Shown piece after piece: positions 7,326 to 14,908 of a stretch of 52,576 nucleotides of DNA. The notes below the pieces were generated by a model. It was not told the DNA's origin, ran no database searches, and worked only from the letters and a program-made list of their open reading frames with translations. A program made the position numbers and the translations under genes. The DNA lies in assembly GCA_035543015.1 (NCBI GenBank), contig DATKKG010000022.1:1-52576 (forward strand). The letters are read 5' to 3'. Within the stretch, counting starts at the first letter, position 1; every line of letters starts with the position of its first letter. The DNA comes from DATKKG01 sp035543015 (GTDB lineage Archaea; Thermoproteota; Nitrososphaeria; Conexivisphaerales; DTJL01).

Positions 7326-8992
7326 TCACACTGCACGAGGACAGGCTGAGGTCCCTTGTCGGAGGCGGGCTCAGCTTCGAGAAGCTCGTGGAGAGGCTGC
7401 CAGACCTCGGCCTGCACATCGAAGAGGTCGCCAAGGGCTCGGTGCGGGTGGAGTACGATCCAAACAGGCTTGACTACTCCACCGACTATGGGATCGCCAG
7501 GTCCCTGAGGGGAAGCTTCGGGATATCGACCGGTGCACCTCGCCACAGGCTGGAAAGGTCCGACGTCGTCTTCAAGGTCGACCCTTCGGTCAAGGAGGTG
7601 CGGCCCTTCATAGCGGGCCTCCTCGCCAAGGGGATCGTCCTCGACGACGAAACGATTCGCCAGATGATATCGATGCAGGAGGACCTGCACAACGGCCTCG
7701 GCAGGAAGAGGGCCAAGCTCGCCATCGGCATCCACAACGCCGACGCTGTCAGGCCTCCGATCAGCTACTCGACCGTCCCCTCTTCGTTCCGCTTCACTCC
7801 GCTCGACTCGGGCTCGCCCATGAGCGTAGCAGAAGTCCTGACCGAGCTGCCCACGGGCGTGAAATACGCCCCCCTGGTGGCCGGCCACGACGTCTACCCC
7901 ATCATCACGGACGCAGCAGGGACGGTCCTCTCATTCCCCCCGATAATCAACGGCAGCGCCACCAAGGTCACCCCGGCCACGAAGGACCTCCTCATCGACG
8001 TGACGGGCACGGACCCCCGCGTGCTCGAAGACTGCCTGTCGATCCTGGCCGAAGCCTTCTGGGACGCAGGGGCCAAGGTCTTCGGTGTCAGGGTGCAGGA
8101 TGGAAGGCGGAGCTTCCAAACGCCCTCCCTCGAGCCCTTCAGGTTCTCGGTGACCTCGAAGGAGATGTCGGCGAGGCTGGGCCTGGAGCTTGCCGATTCC
8201 GAAATCGTCAGGGCTCTGAAGAGGTCCAGACTGGACGCCAGCGCCGGGGGCGGCCGCATCAGGGTCGCTGCCCCCCGCTACAGGTTCGACCTCCTGCATC
8301 CCGTCGACATAGCGGAGGAGACCATGTACGGCTATGGGTTCCGCAGGCTGAAGCCCTCCTACCAGTTCAGATACACCACGGGCGCCCTCTCCGCAAGAAC
8401 TCAGCTCATGGAGGCCGTCAGGAGGTCGGCCGTGGGCGTCGGCCTCCAGGAGGTCATGGGCTACTCCCTGACGAGCAAGGAGGTCCTGTTCGACAAGATG
8501 GGGAGGGAGAGGGTGACCGAGCTCCGCGTCGCCGCCTCCAAGAGCTCCCTTTACGAGTACCTCAGGGACATGCTGGCCCCGACGCTCCTGCAGCTTCTGG
8601 CCGACAACGTCCACGAGCAGTACCCCCAGCGCATCTTCGAGATGGCCGAAGTGTTCGCCCCCGGGCCCGGATCGGAGACCGGAGTCAAGGAAGCCCTCCA
8701 CTTCGGCGCCGCCATAGCCGACAACGTCGCAGGCTTCACGGACGCGAAGTCGGTCCTCGACACGATCCTGCTCAGGACGTTCAACGTGAAGGCGGACTAT
8801 CGCCCCGCGGCCGACACCCACTTCATCGAGGGAAGGGCCGCCGAATGCTTCCATCGCGGAAGGCGGCTTGGAGTGGTGGGCGAGGTCGCCCCCAGGACCG
8901 TCCTCTCGTTCGGCCTCCGCACACCGGTCTCCCTCTTCGAGGTCTCCCTCGAGCCCTTTTTCGAGAAGGTCTCAAGACAGGAAAGGGTTTAA
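7316..8992 (+). CDS. pheT: Phenylalanyl-tRNA synthetase beta subunit
   Basis: The structural and editing subunit of PheRS, 558 residues, of the archaeal/eukaryotic size class. It begins MPVITLHEDRLRSLVG at an ATG inside the end of pheS. Recognisable regions are the B3/B4-like central part (LTELPTGVKYAPL onward), the B5 domain (RIRVAAPRYRFDLLHPVDIAEE) and the catalytic-like C-terminal fold (QRIFEMAEVF). The frame is open further upstream, but that part lies inside pheS in another frame and is not credible. Confidence 0.94.
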   Translation: MPVITLHEDRLRSLVGGGLSFEKLVERLPDLGLHIEEVAKGSVRVEYDPNRLDYSTDYGIARSLRGSFGISTGAPRHRLERSDVVFKVDPSVKEVRPFIAGLLAKGIVLDDETIRQMISMQEDLHNGLGRKRAKLAIGIHNADAVRPPISYSTVPSSFRFTPLDSGSPMSVAEVLTELPTGVKYAPLVAGHDVYPIITDAAGTVLSFPPIINGSATKVTPATKDLLIDVTGTDPRVLEDCLSILAEAFWDAGAKVFGVRVQDGRRSFQTPSLEPFRFSVTSKEMSARLGLELADSEIVRALKRSRLDASAGGGRIRVAAPRYRFDLLHPVDIAEETMYGYGFRRLKPSYQFRYTTGALSARTQLMEAVRRSAVGVGLQEVMGYSLTSKEVLFDKMGRERVTELRVAASKSSLYEYLRDMLAPTLLQLLADNVHEQYPQRIFEMAEVFAPGPGSETGVKEALHFGAAIADNVAGFTDAKSVLDTILLRTFNVKADYRPAADTHFIEGRAAECFHRGRRLGVVGEVAPRTVLSFGLRTPVSLFEVSLEPFFEKVSRQERV

Positions 8993-9187
8993 AGCCGGCA
9001 CGGTGTCAGAGGTCGAAGGCGCGGGATGCCCGCAAGGGCGTGCCTCGTCCGTCCCGTTAAAGAGCTGCGGGAGGGGGCCAATAAAGGCCCGCTGTGAACT
9101 CTACAGCTGTCAGAGGCGGGACATAAGACAATCCCATACCGCCAGGTCCGCTTCCTTTAAGAGCCCACGACGGCTCCGACATCACAG
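8993..9187 (+). other. Intergenic region with predicted hairpins, possible structured RNA
   Basis: These 195 nt between pheT and the TOPRIM gene contain no convincing ORF but several inverted repeats. They include GCCC-GCAA-GGGC with flanking GAGG/CCTC, GGGCC-AATAAA-GGCCC, and CTGT/ACAG inside an AGCTG-rich stretch. It could be an untranslated leader, a terminator region or a guide RNA. The end holds CCTTTAAG (9154-9161), a TATA-like box 27 nt before the next ATG. I cannot assign a family. Confidence 0.3.
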
Positions 9188-9661
9188 ATGAACGAGGACG
9201 TCCGGAGGACCCTCAGGCGGACCGCGAAACCGACGGCCTCCGGAGACAGCTTCGCGAAGCTTCCCGAGGAGAGGCACAACCGCCTGGACGAGGTCCTCGC
9301 CAGCGAGAAGCTGGCTTCGCTTGTCTCCCAGCTCAACGCCGAGCTAGATCAAGGTGCCCTGGTGGTCGTCGAGGGGACCAGGGACGAGAAAGCCCTCCAA
9401 CGCCTCGGCCTCAAGGGGAGGGCCTTCAAGCTCTGCTACACACGCAACTCCCTTTCGGCAGTTCTCGCCGAGGCCGAGTCCCACCGCAAGGTCGTCCTCC
9501 TCCTCGACTACGACCTCAAGGGGAGGAACCTCACGAGGAAGGTGGCCTCCATGCTCCAGAAGAAGGGGATAAGGGTCGACACGAGCTACCGCAGGGAGAT
9601 CAGGGCCATGACCAACGGCCTGGCCCACCACGTCGAGGACCTGAAGCGTTTTACTTCTTAG
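9188..9661 (+). CDS. Small TOPRIM-domain protein (UPF0292-like)
   Basis: A 157-residue protein with a TOPRIM fold: the acidic LVVVEGTRDEKAL (Glu motif) and LLLDYDLKGRNL (DxD motif). It matches the stand-alone archaeal TOPRIM proteins (UPF0292-like), which lack the other domains of primases or topoisomerases. The biochemical role is not established; a nuclease or RNA-processing role is possible. ATG 9188 is 27 nt after a TATA-like box. It sits just upstream of dnaG, the other TOPRIM gene in the window. Confidence 0.8.
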   Translation: MNEDVRRTLRRTAKPTASGDSFAKLPEERHNRLDEVLASEKLASLVSQLNAELDQGALVVVEGTRDEKALQRLGLKGRAFKLCYTRNSLSAVLAEAESHRKVVLLLDYDLKGRNLTRKVASMLQKKGIRVDTSYRREIRAMTNGLAHHVEDLKRFTS

Positions 9662-9720
9662 CAAAAAGAGCCTCAAATGCCCCAAAAAGGTTTATTATGG
9701 CGCCCAGTCAGGCTCTAGCT

Positions 9721-9749
9721 GTTAACGCTTAGCGTTTAACACGTTAAAC
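9721..9749. promoter_or_regulatory. Two overlapping palindromes in the dnaG promoter
   Basis: GTTAACGC (9721-9728) faces GCGTTTAAC (9732-9740). GTTTAAC (9734-9740) faces GTTAAAC (9743-9749). The shared central arm overlaps the best TATA-like sequence for the dnaG start at 9761. The arrangement looks like tandem operator half-sites for a dimeric regulator. The regulator is unknown. Confidence 0.45.
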
Positions 9750-9760
9750 CGAATAAAAGG

Positions 9761-10987
9761 ATGAATGGGAAAATGCCGGAATCGAGCATTATCAAGTATA
9801 TGGTAAGGCTGAAGTTTAACATCGACGGAGTGGTAGAAAAGGCCGACGTCATAGGCGCTATTTTCGGCCAGACTGAAGGTCTTTTCGGGCCCGAGCTTAA
9901 CCTCAACGAACTCCAGAAGAACTGGAAGATCGGGAGGATAGAAATCAACCTGAACTCAAAGAACGACCAGACCTACGGAGAGGTGCTGATCCCCTCCTCC
10001 ACCGACATCACCACAGCCGCTTTGCTTGCGGCCGCGGTCGAGAGCGTGGACAAGGTGGGACCATGCGCCGCGAGGTTCCAGTTGGTTGAGATAGAGGACG
10101 TGAGGGCTTCCAAGAGGAAGCTCATCGGCGACCGCGCGAAGGAGATCCTCAAGATGTGGTCCGCCAAGTCGACCAGCGAAGGCGAGGAGCTCGTCAGGGA
10201 GGTCACCGAGGCAGCCAAGCCCGGAAGGATCGCATCCTATGGACCTGAAGGGCTCCCGGCCGGACCTGGCATGTTCAACGCCGAGACGGTGATACTGGTG
10301 GAGGGAAGGGCCGACGTGCTCAACCTCCTCAGGGCCGGGGTAGACAACACCTTGGCCGTCGAAGGGGCCAAGATACCTGATTCCGTGATCAAGCTGGCGA
10401 AGGAGCGCAACCTGATCGCCTTCCTGGACGGAGACCGAGGAGGTGACCTCATTCAGAAGGAGCTGCAGCAGGTCGCCAGGGTCTCGCGTGTCTACAGGGC
10501 TCCTCCGGGCAAGGAGGTCGAAGACCTCACCCCAGTGGAGCTGCTCGACATTCTCCAGGGCCGCAGGGAGGAGAGGCGCGAGGAGAGACGGGAGGAGAGG
10601 AGAGAGGAAAGAAGGGAAGAGAGAAGGGAGGAGCTCCCTCCGCCGCCACCGAGGCCTGTCGCACCCAAGGCTACGGTCAAGCTCCCTGAGAAGCTCGCGG
10701 GCAAGCTGAAGGAGATCTTCCCCGACCTCAAGGACAGCCTCGAAGCCTACATCCTGGACGAGGAGCTCACCGTCCTCGGCCACCTGCCGGTCAGCGAGCT
10801 GGTGTCTTCTCTCTCCGGGTTCAAAGGAGCCAAGCACATCGTGTTCGACGGCATCGTGACCCAGAGGCTGGTGGACGCCGCGGCCAAGGCCGGAGTCTCC
10901 ACAATCATCGGCTACAAGGTCTCCGACGCGATCAAGAAGCCGGAAGGCGCGACCGTCGAATCGTTCGCTTCCGTGGGCCTCGCCTAA
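9761..10987 (+). CDS. dnaG: Archaeal DnaG-like primase / exosome subunit
   Basis: The archaeal bacterial-type DnaG homologue. It associates with the RNA exosome as a poly(A)-binding subunit and has primase activity in some species. The N-terminal conserved block VVEKADVIGAIFGQTEGL is present, then the TOPRIM domain with ILVEGRADVLNLL and FLDGDRGGD. A low-complexity RREE repeat and a proline run link to the C-terminal domain. I keep ATG 9761; ATG 9773 also fits. At 408 residues it is near the usual family length, with the repeat making up part of the linker. Confidence 0.92.
   Translation: MNGKMPESSIIKYMVRLKFNIDGVVEKADVIGAIFGQTEGLFGPELNLNELQKNWKIGRIEINLNSKNDQTYGEVLIPSSTDITTAALLAAAVESVDKVGPCAARFQLVEIEDVRASKRKLIGDRAKEILKMWSAKSTSEGEELVREVTEAAKPGRIASYGPEGLPAGPGMFNAETVILVEGRADVLNLLRAGVDNTLAVEGAKIPDSVIKLAKERNLIAFLDGDRGGDLIQKELQQVARVSRVYRAPPGKEVEDLTPVELLDILQGRREERREERREERREERREERREELPPPPPRPVAPKATVKLPEKLAGKLKEIFPDLKDSLEAYILDEELTVLGHLPVSELVSSLSGFKGAKHIVFDGIVTQRLVDAAAKAGVSTIIGYKVSDAIKKPEGATVESFASVGLA
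10564..10633 (+). repeat. In-frame purine-rich repeat coding RREE units in DnaG
   Basis: About six tandem copies of a 12-nt unit of the form cg-gag-gag-ag encode a run of alternating RR and EE. The copies have drifted at third positions, so this is an old or selected repeat rather than a fresh slippage tract. It forms a charged, probably helical linker before a proline stretch. Confidence 0.75.
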
Positions 10988-10998
10988 GCTGTTGGACC

Positions 10999-12066
10999 TT
11001 GCTCCACCGGTGGGTTGACGGCAGGAAGGCCCTCTTCCTAAGGCCCCTCAACTCGCAGGACATCTGGAACCTCCGCCGGATGATATCCAAGGGCGACCAG
11101 GTCCAGTCCTGGACCACCAGGGAGGTCAAGCTCGAAGGCGAATACCAGAGGCCCGACAAGGGCAGGCGCGTAAGCGTCAAGGTGAAGGTCGACGTCGAGG
11201 AGGTTCGCTACGACTGCGACCTTGGCAGGCTCAGGATCAAGGGGAGGATAACGGAGTCCGACAACGAGCTCGTGCCCCACGGCAGCTACCACTCCATAGA
11301 CGTCGAGCCCACCTCTGAGATCACCCTTTGGAGGGAGGACTATCCGGGCTGGCTCTTGGGCTTGCTCTCAAAGCGGGGCGAGGTCGAGAGCGTGATAATA
11401 GTCGCACTGGACTCCAGGGAGGCGGGCGCAGGTCTCCTGACCGGGGTCACACTCAAGAGCTACGGCGTCGTCGAGTCCGGCATAGCGGGGAAAGCGTATT
11501 CTCAGGACCACGACAAGCTCTCCAGGGCGTACCTCCACAACGTCGCGGACCTCGTCAGGACGATCCTGCGGGCTTCGCCCCAGGCGAGGCTGGTCCTGGC
11601 CGGTCCGGGGAACGTGAAGAACCAGTTCAACAACTACCTGGCCGGCGCCGGATTCCCCTCGAAGCCTTCGGTGCTCGAGGGCTTCGATCTCGCAGGGGAG
11701 GACGGGGTTCGCCTGATCCTTTCCAACGCGTCGTTCAGGGAGCTGCTGGCGGACACCGAATTCAGCCACGTCGAGAGGCTCGTCGAGGACGCCAAGGTTT
11801 CGCTGGCCAAAGGCGACGGCAGGCTGGCCATGGGCCTATCCAACTGCGAGGCCGCCGCGGCTCTGGGAGCCGTGAGCTCGCTTCTCATCTCCGACGCGGT
11901 GTTCAGGCTCGCCGACGAGGATCGGGTCGTGGCCCTCGCCAATTCGGTCGAAGCGAAGGCGGGGGAAGTCGTCCTCCTGGATTCATCCACGCTGCTGGGC
12001 GGCCAGGTGGACGGCCTGGGGGGCGCGGCGGCTCTACTCAGGTATCCCGTTCCCGCCTTCACCTGA
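10999..12066 (+). CDS. pelA: Pelota (aPelota) ribosome-rescue factor
   Basis: An eRF1 paralogue that works with aEF1A to recognise stalled ribosomes and free them with ABCE1. The 355 residues fit three domains: an Sm-like N-terminal domain (VKVKVDVEEVRYDCDLGRLRIKG), a central eRF1-2-like domain (VIIVALDSREAGAGLL, LVLAGPGNVKNQF) without a GGQ motif, and an eRF1-3-like C-terminus. The start is uncertain; TTG 10999 follows dnaG by 11 nt, so co-transcription is likely. The 3' end overlaps the convergent small gene by 8 nt. Confidence 0.92.
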   Translation: MLHRWVDGRKALFLRPLNSQDIWNLRRMISKGDQVQSWTTREVKLEGEYQRPDKGRRVSVKVKVDVEEVRYDCDLGRLRIKGRITESDNELVPHGSYHSIDVEPTSEITLWREDYPGWLLGLLSKRGEVESVIIVALDSREAGAGLLTGVTLKSYGVVESGIAGKAYSQDHDKLSRAYLHNVADLVRTILRASPQARLVLAGPGNVKNQFNNYLAGAGFPSKPSVLEGFDLAGEDGVRLILSNASFRELLADTEFSHVERLVEDAKVSLAKGDGRLAMGLSNCEAAAALGAVSSLLISDAVFRLADEDRVVALANSVEAKAGEVVLLDSSTLLGGQVDGLGGAAALLRYPVPAFT

Positions 12067-12319
12067 ACACCTGGTTGATGATGGCTAGCAGTATGGAAAG
12101 GATGACGAAGTCCCTCCCAAGCCTCCTGTTGAGGTGAGAGAAGTAGAGTATCGCCCCGGTGAGCACGAGGACCACCGCCAACGGTATCGAGACTTCCACT
12201 ATGAGCTGGGTCACCTGGGCCAGGATCGCCTTCAGGAAGCCCGCGATGCCGGCCACGGCGTTCTTCGCCAGGTCCGTCAGGCCCTGCAGGCCGGACTCGT
12301 CGAACGGTGCCCCGCTCAT
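12059..12319 (-). CDS. Small membrane protein of unknown function
   Basis: An 86-residue protein with an amphipathic N-terminal half and two hydrophobic segments (about residues 33-62, LIVEVSIPLAVVLVLTGAIL, and 70-83). The ATG is 26 nt from the TATA-like GCTTAAATC on the minus strand (12341-12349), supporting a real leaderless gene. I do not recognise the family. The small two-helix layout is shared by holin-like and pilin-like proteins, but there is no direct evidence for either. Confidence 0.55.
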   Translation of the reverse strand: MSGAPFDESGLQGLTDLAKNAVAGIAGFLKAILAQVTQLIVEVSIPLAVVLVLTGAILYFSHLNRRLGRDFVILSILLAIINQVFR

Positions 12320-12402
12320 CGCCTCTCATGCCGTTCCTTCGATTTAAGCACCCACCGGACTCGTTGACCACGATGAGTTTATAGACGCGAAAGTGCAGCC
12401 CT

Positions 12403-13599
12403 GTGAAAGGTACGCACTTGGACTACTACTACGAGCTGCTGATAGGCTTCCTCGCGTTCTGGGGCGTCCTCTATCTCATCGGCCGAATCCCGGCCCTCAG
12501 GAAGCACGGGCTCGACGTAGAGCCTTTCTATCTCATGTTCAGGATTTACAACGTTAACGGATTCTTCGACAAGTTCCTGAAGTTCAGGCGCGCCGTGGGC
12601 GTTTTCGCGACCCTCGGGGAGATTTCAGGCGTCTTCCTTGCGGCCTACTCGATATGGTTCTTCCTGAACAACCTCCTGAGCCTCTTCTACGCACCTTCTC
12701 AGTTCCAGGCGGTCACCCTGGTGGTTCCCTTCGTTACCATCCAGAGCACGCAGCTCCTGATCTACTTCTTCGCGGCCATCCCGATCATCCTCGTCGTGCA
12801 CGAGTTCGCGCATGCGATCGTGTCTCGCTACGAAGGCATCTCCCTGAAGAGCGGTGGCATAGCCCTCTTCGCGATACTCATCGCCGGCTTCGTCGAGCCT
12901 GACGAGAAGGAGTTCAAGGCGGCTTCGCCGAGGAAGAGGAGGCGGGTCCTGGCCGCGGGCAGCTGGTCCAACATCGTCCTGGCGGCCCTGGTGGGCGCCC
13001 TCCTGATCTTCCAGCCCGGCTTCGCCTATTTTCTGCCCTCTCCTGTCAGGTCCGCCTTCTACGGCCCCGCGTCCGGCATCGTCATCACCGGCTTCTACTC
13101 CGATCAGGGCGTGCAGCTCGCGGGAGCCAAGGTGGGCGACTGGATAACTTCCGTCAACGGTGTCTCCGTAAGCGAATTGGGGCAGCTGAATTCGATGACT
13201 CTCCCGGTTAACGCCACCGTGATACTGGATATCAGGTCCGGAGGCGGAACGCGTACCGTCCAGGTGACCACCATACCTAACCCCAACAACACGTCCAGGG
13301 GGGCCCTGGGCATCTACGGCAACACGTACTATCCGCCCGACGTCAACGTGCCGGAGATGCCGGCCTGGGTGTTCTCCTTCCTGCTGTGGCTCAGCTACTT
13401 CTCCGCGGTTGTCGGCGCCTTCAACATGCTTCCCATGGTCCCGTTCGACGGAGAGGGCTACTTCACCTCCTTCCTGGACGAATACGTTCCAGCCAAGCCG
13501 GCGAAATACATCCGCTACGCGGTCAACATCTTCATCTTCGTCCTCTTCGCGGGCAATCTCCTGGCTAGTCTTATTAGAGTAGGGTTCAGGCCATTCTAG
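12403..13599 (+). CDS. Site-2 protease-like membrane metallopeptidase with PDZ domain (M50)
   Basis: An intramembrane zinc protease of 398 residues. The metal-binding HExxH is HEFAH at residues 133-137 within a membrane segment. The second conserved motif is NMLPMVPFDGEG, which supplies the third ligand Asp. Between them lies a soluble PDZ domain (about residues 215-290, VGDWITSVNGVSV). Several other hydrophobic helices flank the core. Family members cut membrane-tethered regulators or remnant signal peptides. GTG 12403 is about 23 nt after GTTTATAG (12377-12384). Confidence 0.9.
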   Translation: MKGTHLDYYYELLIGFLAFWGVLYLIGRIPALRKHGLDVEPFYLMFRIYNVNGFFDKFLKFRRAVGVFATLGEISGVFLAAYSIWFFLNNLLSLFYAPSQFQAVTLVVPFVTIQSTQLLIYFFAAIPIILVVHEFAHAIVSRYEGISLKSGGIALFAILIAGFVEPDEKEFKAASPRKRRRVLAAGSWSNIVLAALVGALLIFQPGFAYFLPSPVRSAFYGPASGIVITGFYSDQGVQLAGAKVGDWITSVNGVSVSELGQLNSMTLPVNATVILDIRSGGGTRTVQVTTIPNPNNTSRGALGIYGNTYYPPDVNVPEMPAWVFSFLLWLSYFSAVVGAFNMLPMVPFDGEGYFTSFLDEYVPAKPAKYIRYAVNIFIFVLFAGNLLASLIRVGFRPF

Positions 13600-13606
13600 G
13601 CGGACT

Positions 13607-14530
13607 TTGCCCGCGGCCTGTGATCTATGTGGCAGGGAAGCCTTCTACCGGAGGGCGTACTCCGGCGAATCACTCTGCCGCTCGTGCTTCGCCGCCTCCA
13701 TAGAAGACAAGGCCAAGAGGACCATCGCCAGATACGACATGTTCAGGCATGGGGATCGCATAGGCGTTGCCGTGTCAGGGGGGAAGGACAGCCTCAGCCT
13801 GCTCAAGGTCCTCGCCAAGGTCACCGAAGGCCACGGGAGCGAGCTCGTCGCCCTGACCATCGACGAAGGGATTGAGGGCTACAGGGCCGAATCCCTCTCC
13901 TACGCCTCGGACGTCGCCCGGCAGCTGGGCGTCAGCCACATCGTCTTCTCCTATAAGGAGCTGTTCGGGTTCTCCCTTGACGAGCTCCTTAAGGAGCGCA
14001 GGACCAAGCTCACCTCCTGCGCCATCTGCGGGACCCTCCGCCGGCGGGCCCTGGACATGGCCGCCATCAAGGCGGAGGCCGACGTGCTGGCCACTGGCCA
14101 CAACCTCGACGACATGGTCCAGACTTTCATGATCAACCTCCTCAACGGGGACCTCAAGCGCATCGCCTGGCTGAACTCCTCCAAGGCCCCCAGCGGAGGC
14201 TTCAGGATGCGCCGTGTGCATCCGTTCCTCGAGATATACGAGAAGGAGATCGCGCTATACGCCTTCGGAGCCGGCACTCCCCTTCAGACCATACCATGTC
14301 CCTACATGGACGAAGGAATCAGGTCCAGCGTCCGGGCATACCTGAACGGCCTGGAGGAGAAGCACCCAGGCATGAAGTACACGCTCCTCAGGTCCGCCCT
14401 GGAGCTCTCCGAGAAGGTCGTCGTCGCACAGCCCCAGGCCGGCATATGCGGCCGCTGCGGGTTCCCCAGCACCAGCGACCCCTGTTCCGTCTGCTCGCTT
14501 CTCGACGCCGCCAGGCCGGTCAGTGTTTAA
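13607..14530 (+). CDS. ncs6: tRNA 2-thiolation protein, Ncs6/TtuA family
   Basis: A PP-loop ATP pyrophosphatase that adenylates and thiolates tRNA uridines. An N-terminal zinc site (CDLCGREAFY, CRSC) is followed by the PP-loop VAVSGGKDS. Catalytic cysteines lie in TSCAICGTLRRRALD, and a second C-terminal zinc ribbon reads CGRCGFPSTSDPCSVC. ATGHNLDDMVQTF is also diagnostic. The start is TTG 13607, eight bases after the protease gene, so they are probably co-transcribed. Whether it modifies U34 or U54 cannot be read from sequence alone. Confidence 0.9.
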   Translation: MPAACDLCGREAFYRRAYSGESLCRSCFAASIEDKAKRTIARYDMFRHGDRIGVAVSGGKDSLSLLKVLAKVTEGHGSELVALTIDEGIEGYRAESLSYASDVARQLGVSHIVFSYKELFGFSLDELLKERRTKLTSCAICGTLRRRALDMAAIKAEADVLATGHNLDDMVQTFMINLLNGDLKRIAWLNSSKAPSGGFRMRRVHPFLEIYEKEIALYAFGAGTPLQTIPCPYMDEGIRSSVRAYLNGLEEKHPGMKYTLLRSALELSEKVVVAQPQAGICGRCGFPSTSDPCSVCSLLDAARPVSV

Positions 14531-14532
14531 TT
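14524..14532 (+). promoter_or_regulatory. TATA-like box of SRP RNA
   Basis: GTTTAATTA overlaps the end of the ncs6 gene and lies about 26 nt before the predicted RNA 5' end. Confidence 0.45.
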
Positions 14533-14549
14533 ACCCTCCTGCCCTGCTA

Positions 14550-14830
14550 GGGCTGGGCGGTGGGTAGGGTTGGGGGGCCAGCCGTCCCCCGTACCTGAAA
14601 CCGGCTACACGCAGGAGCCAGCAACCCGTAGGCGAACCCTGTTCGGCCGCCGTTTCCGGCAGGCACCGGAAGCTGAACCCGCGCCTCAGCGGGTCGTTAC
14701 GAGGGGGGAAGGGCCCTTCGAAGGAAGGGTTCCACCTCTGAACCGGCGAAATGAGTCAGGCCCGGGAGGGAGCAGCTCTAAGTCGGGGTGGTGACGCTGC
14801 TGGGCCTACGTGGGGGATTCGCGGGCTTCG
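14550..14830 (+). ncRNA. ffs: Signal recognition particle RNA (7S, archaeal type)
   Basis: The RNA scaffold of SRP. The SRP54-binding helix 8 is unmistakable near 14755-14776 (GTCAGGCCCGGGAGGGAGCA). The 5' Alu-like part shows a GGGGGG/CCCCC hairpin and ACCTGAAACCGGC, as in archaeal SRP RNA. A long helix 5 is supported by pairing such as CCCGTAGGC near 14620 with GCCTACGTGGG near 14806. I could not pair the ends convincingly as helix 1, so both ends are uncertain by about 20 nt. A GGCGGC-type hairpin after 14838 may end transcription. Confidence 0.88.
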
Positions 14831-14908
14831 TCGGGGCGGCGATCGGCTCGGGAAAACTGCGGGAGCTGCCGCCCTTCTCCCATCAATAGCAAGAGACGGG
14901 AGGATAGC

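Noticed and set aside
11328..12137. Plus-strand ORF in another frame of pelota
   Set aside because: Arg/Gly-rich composition typical of a frame-shifted shadow; pelota explains the region.
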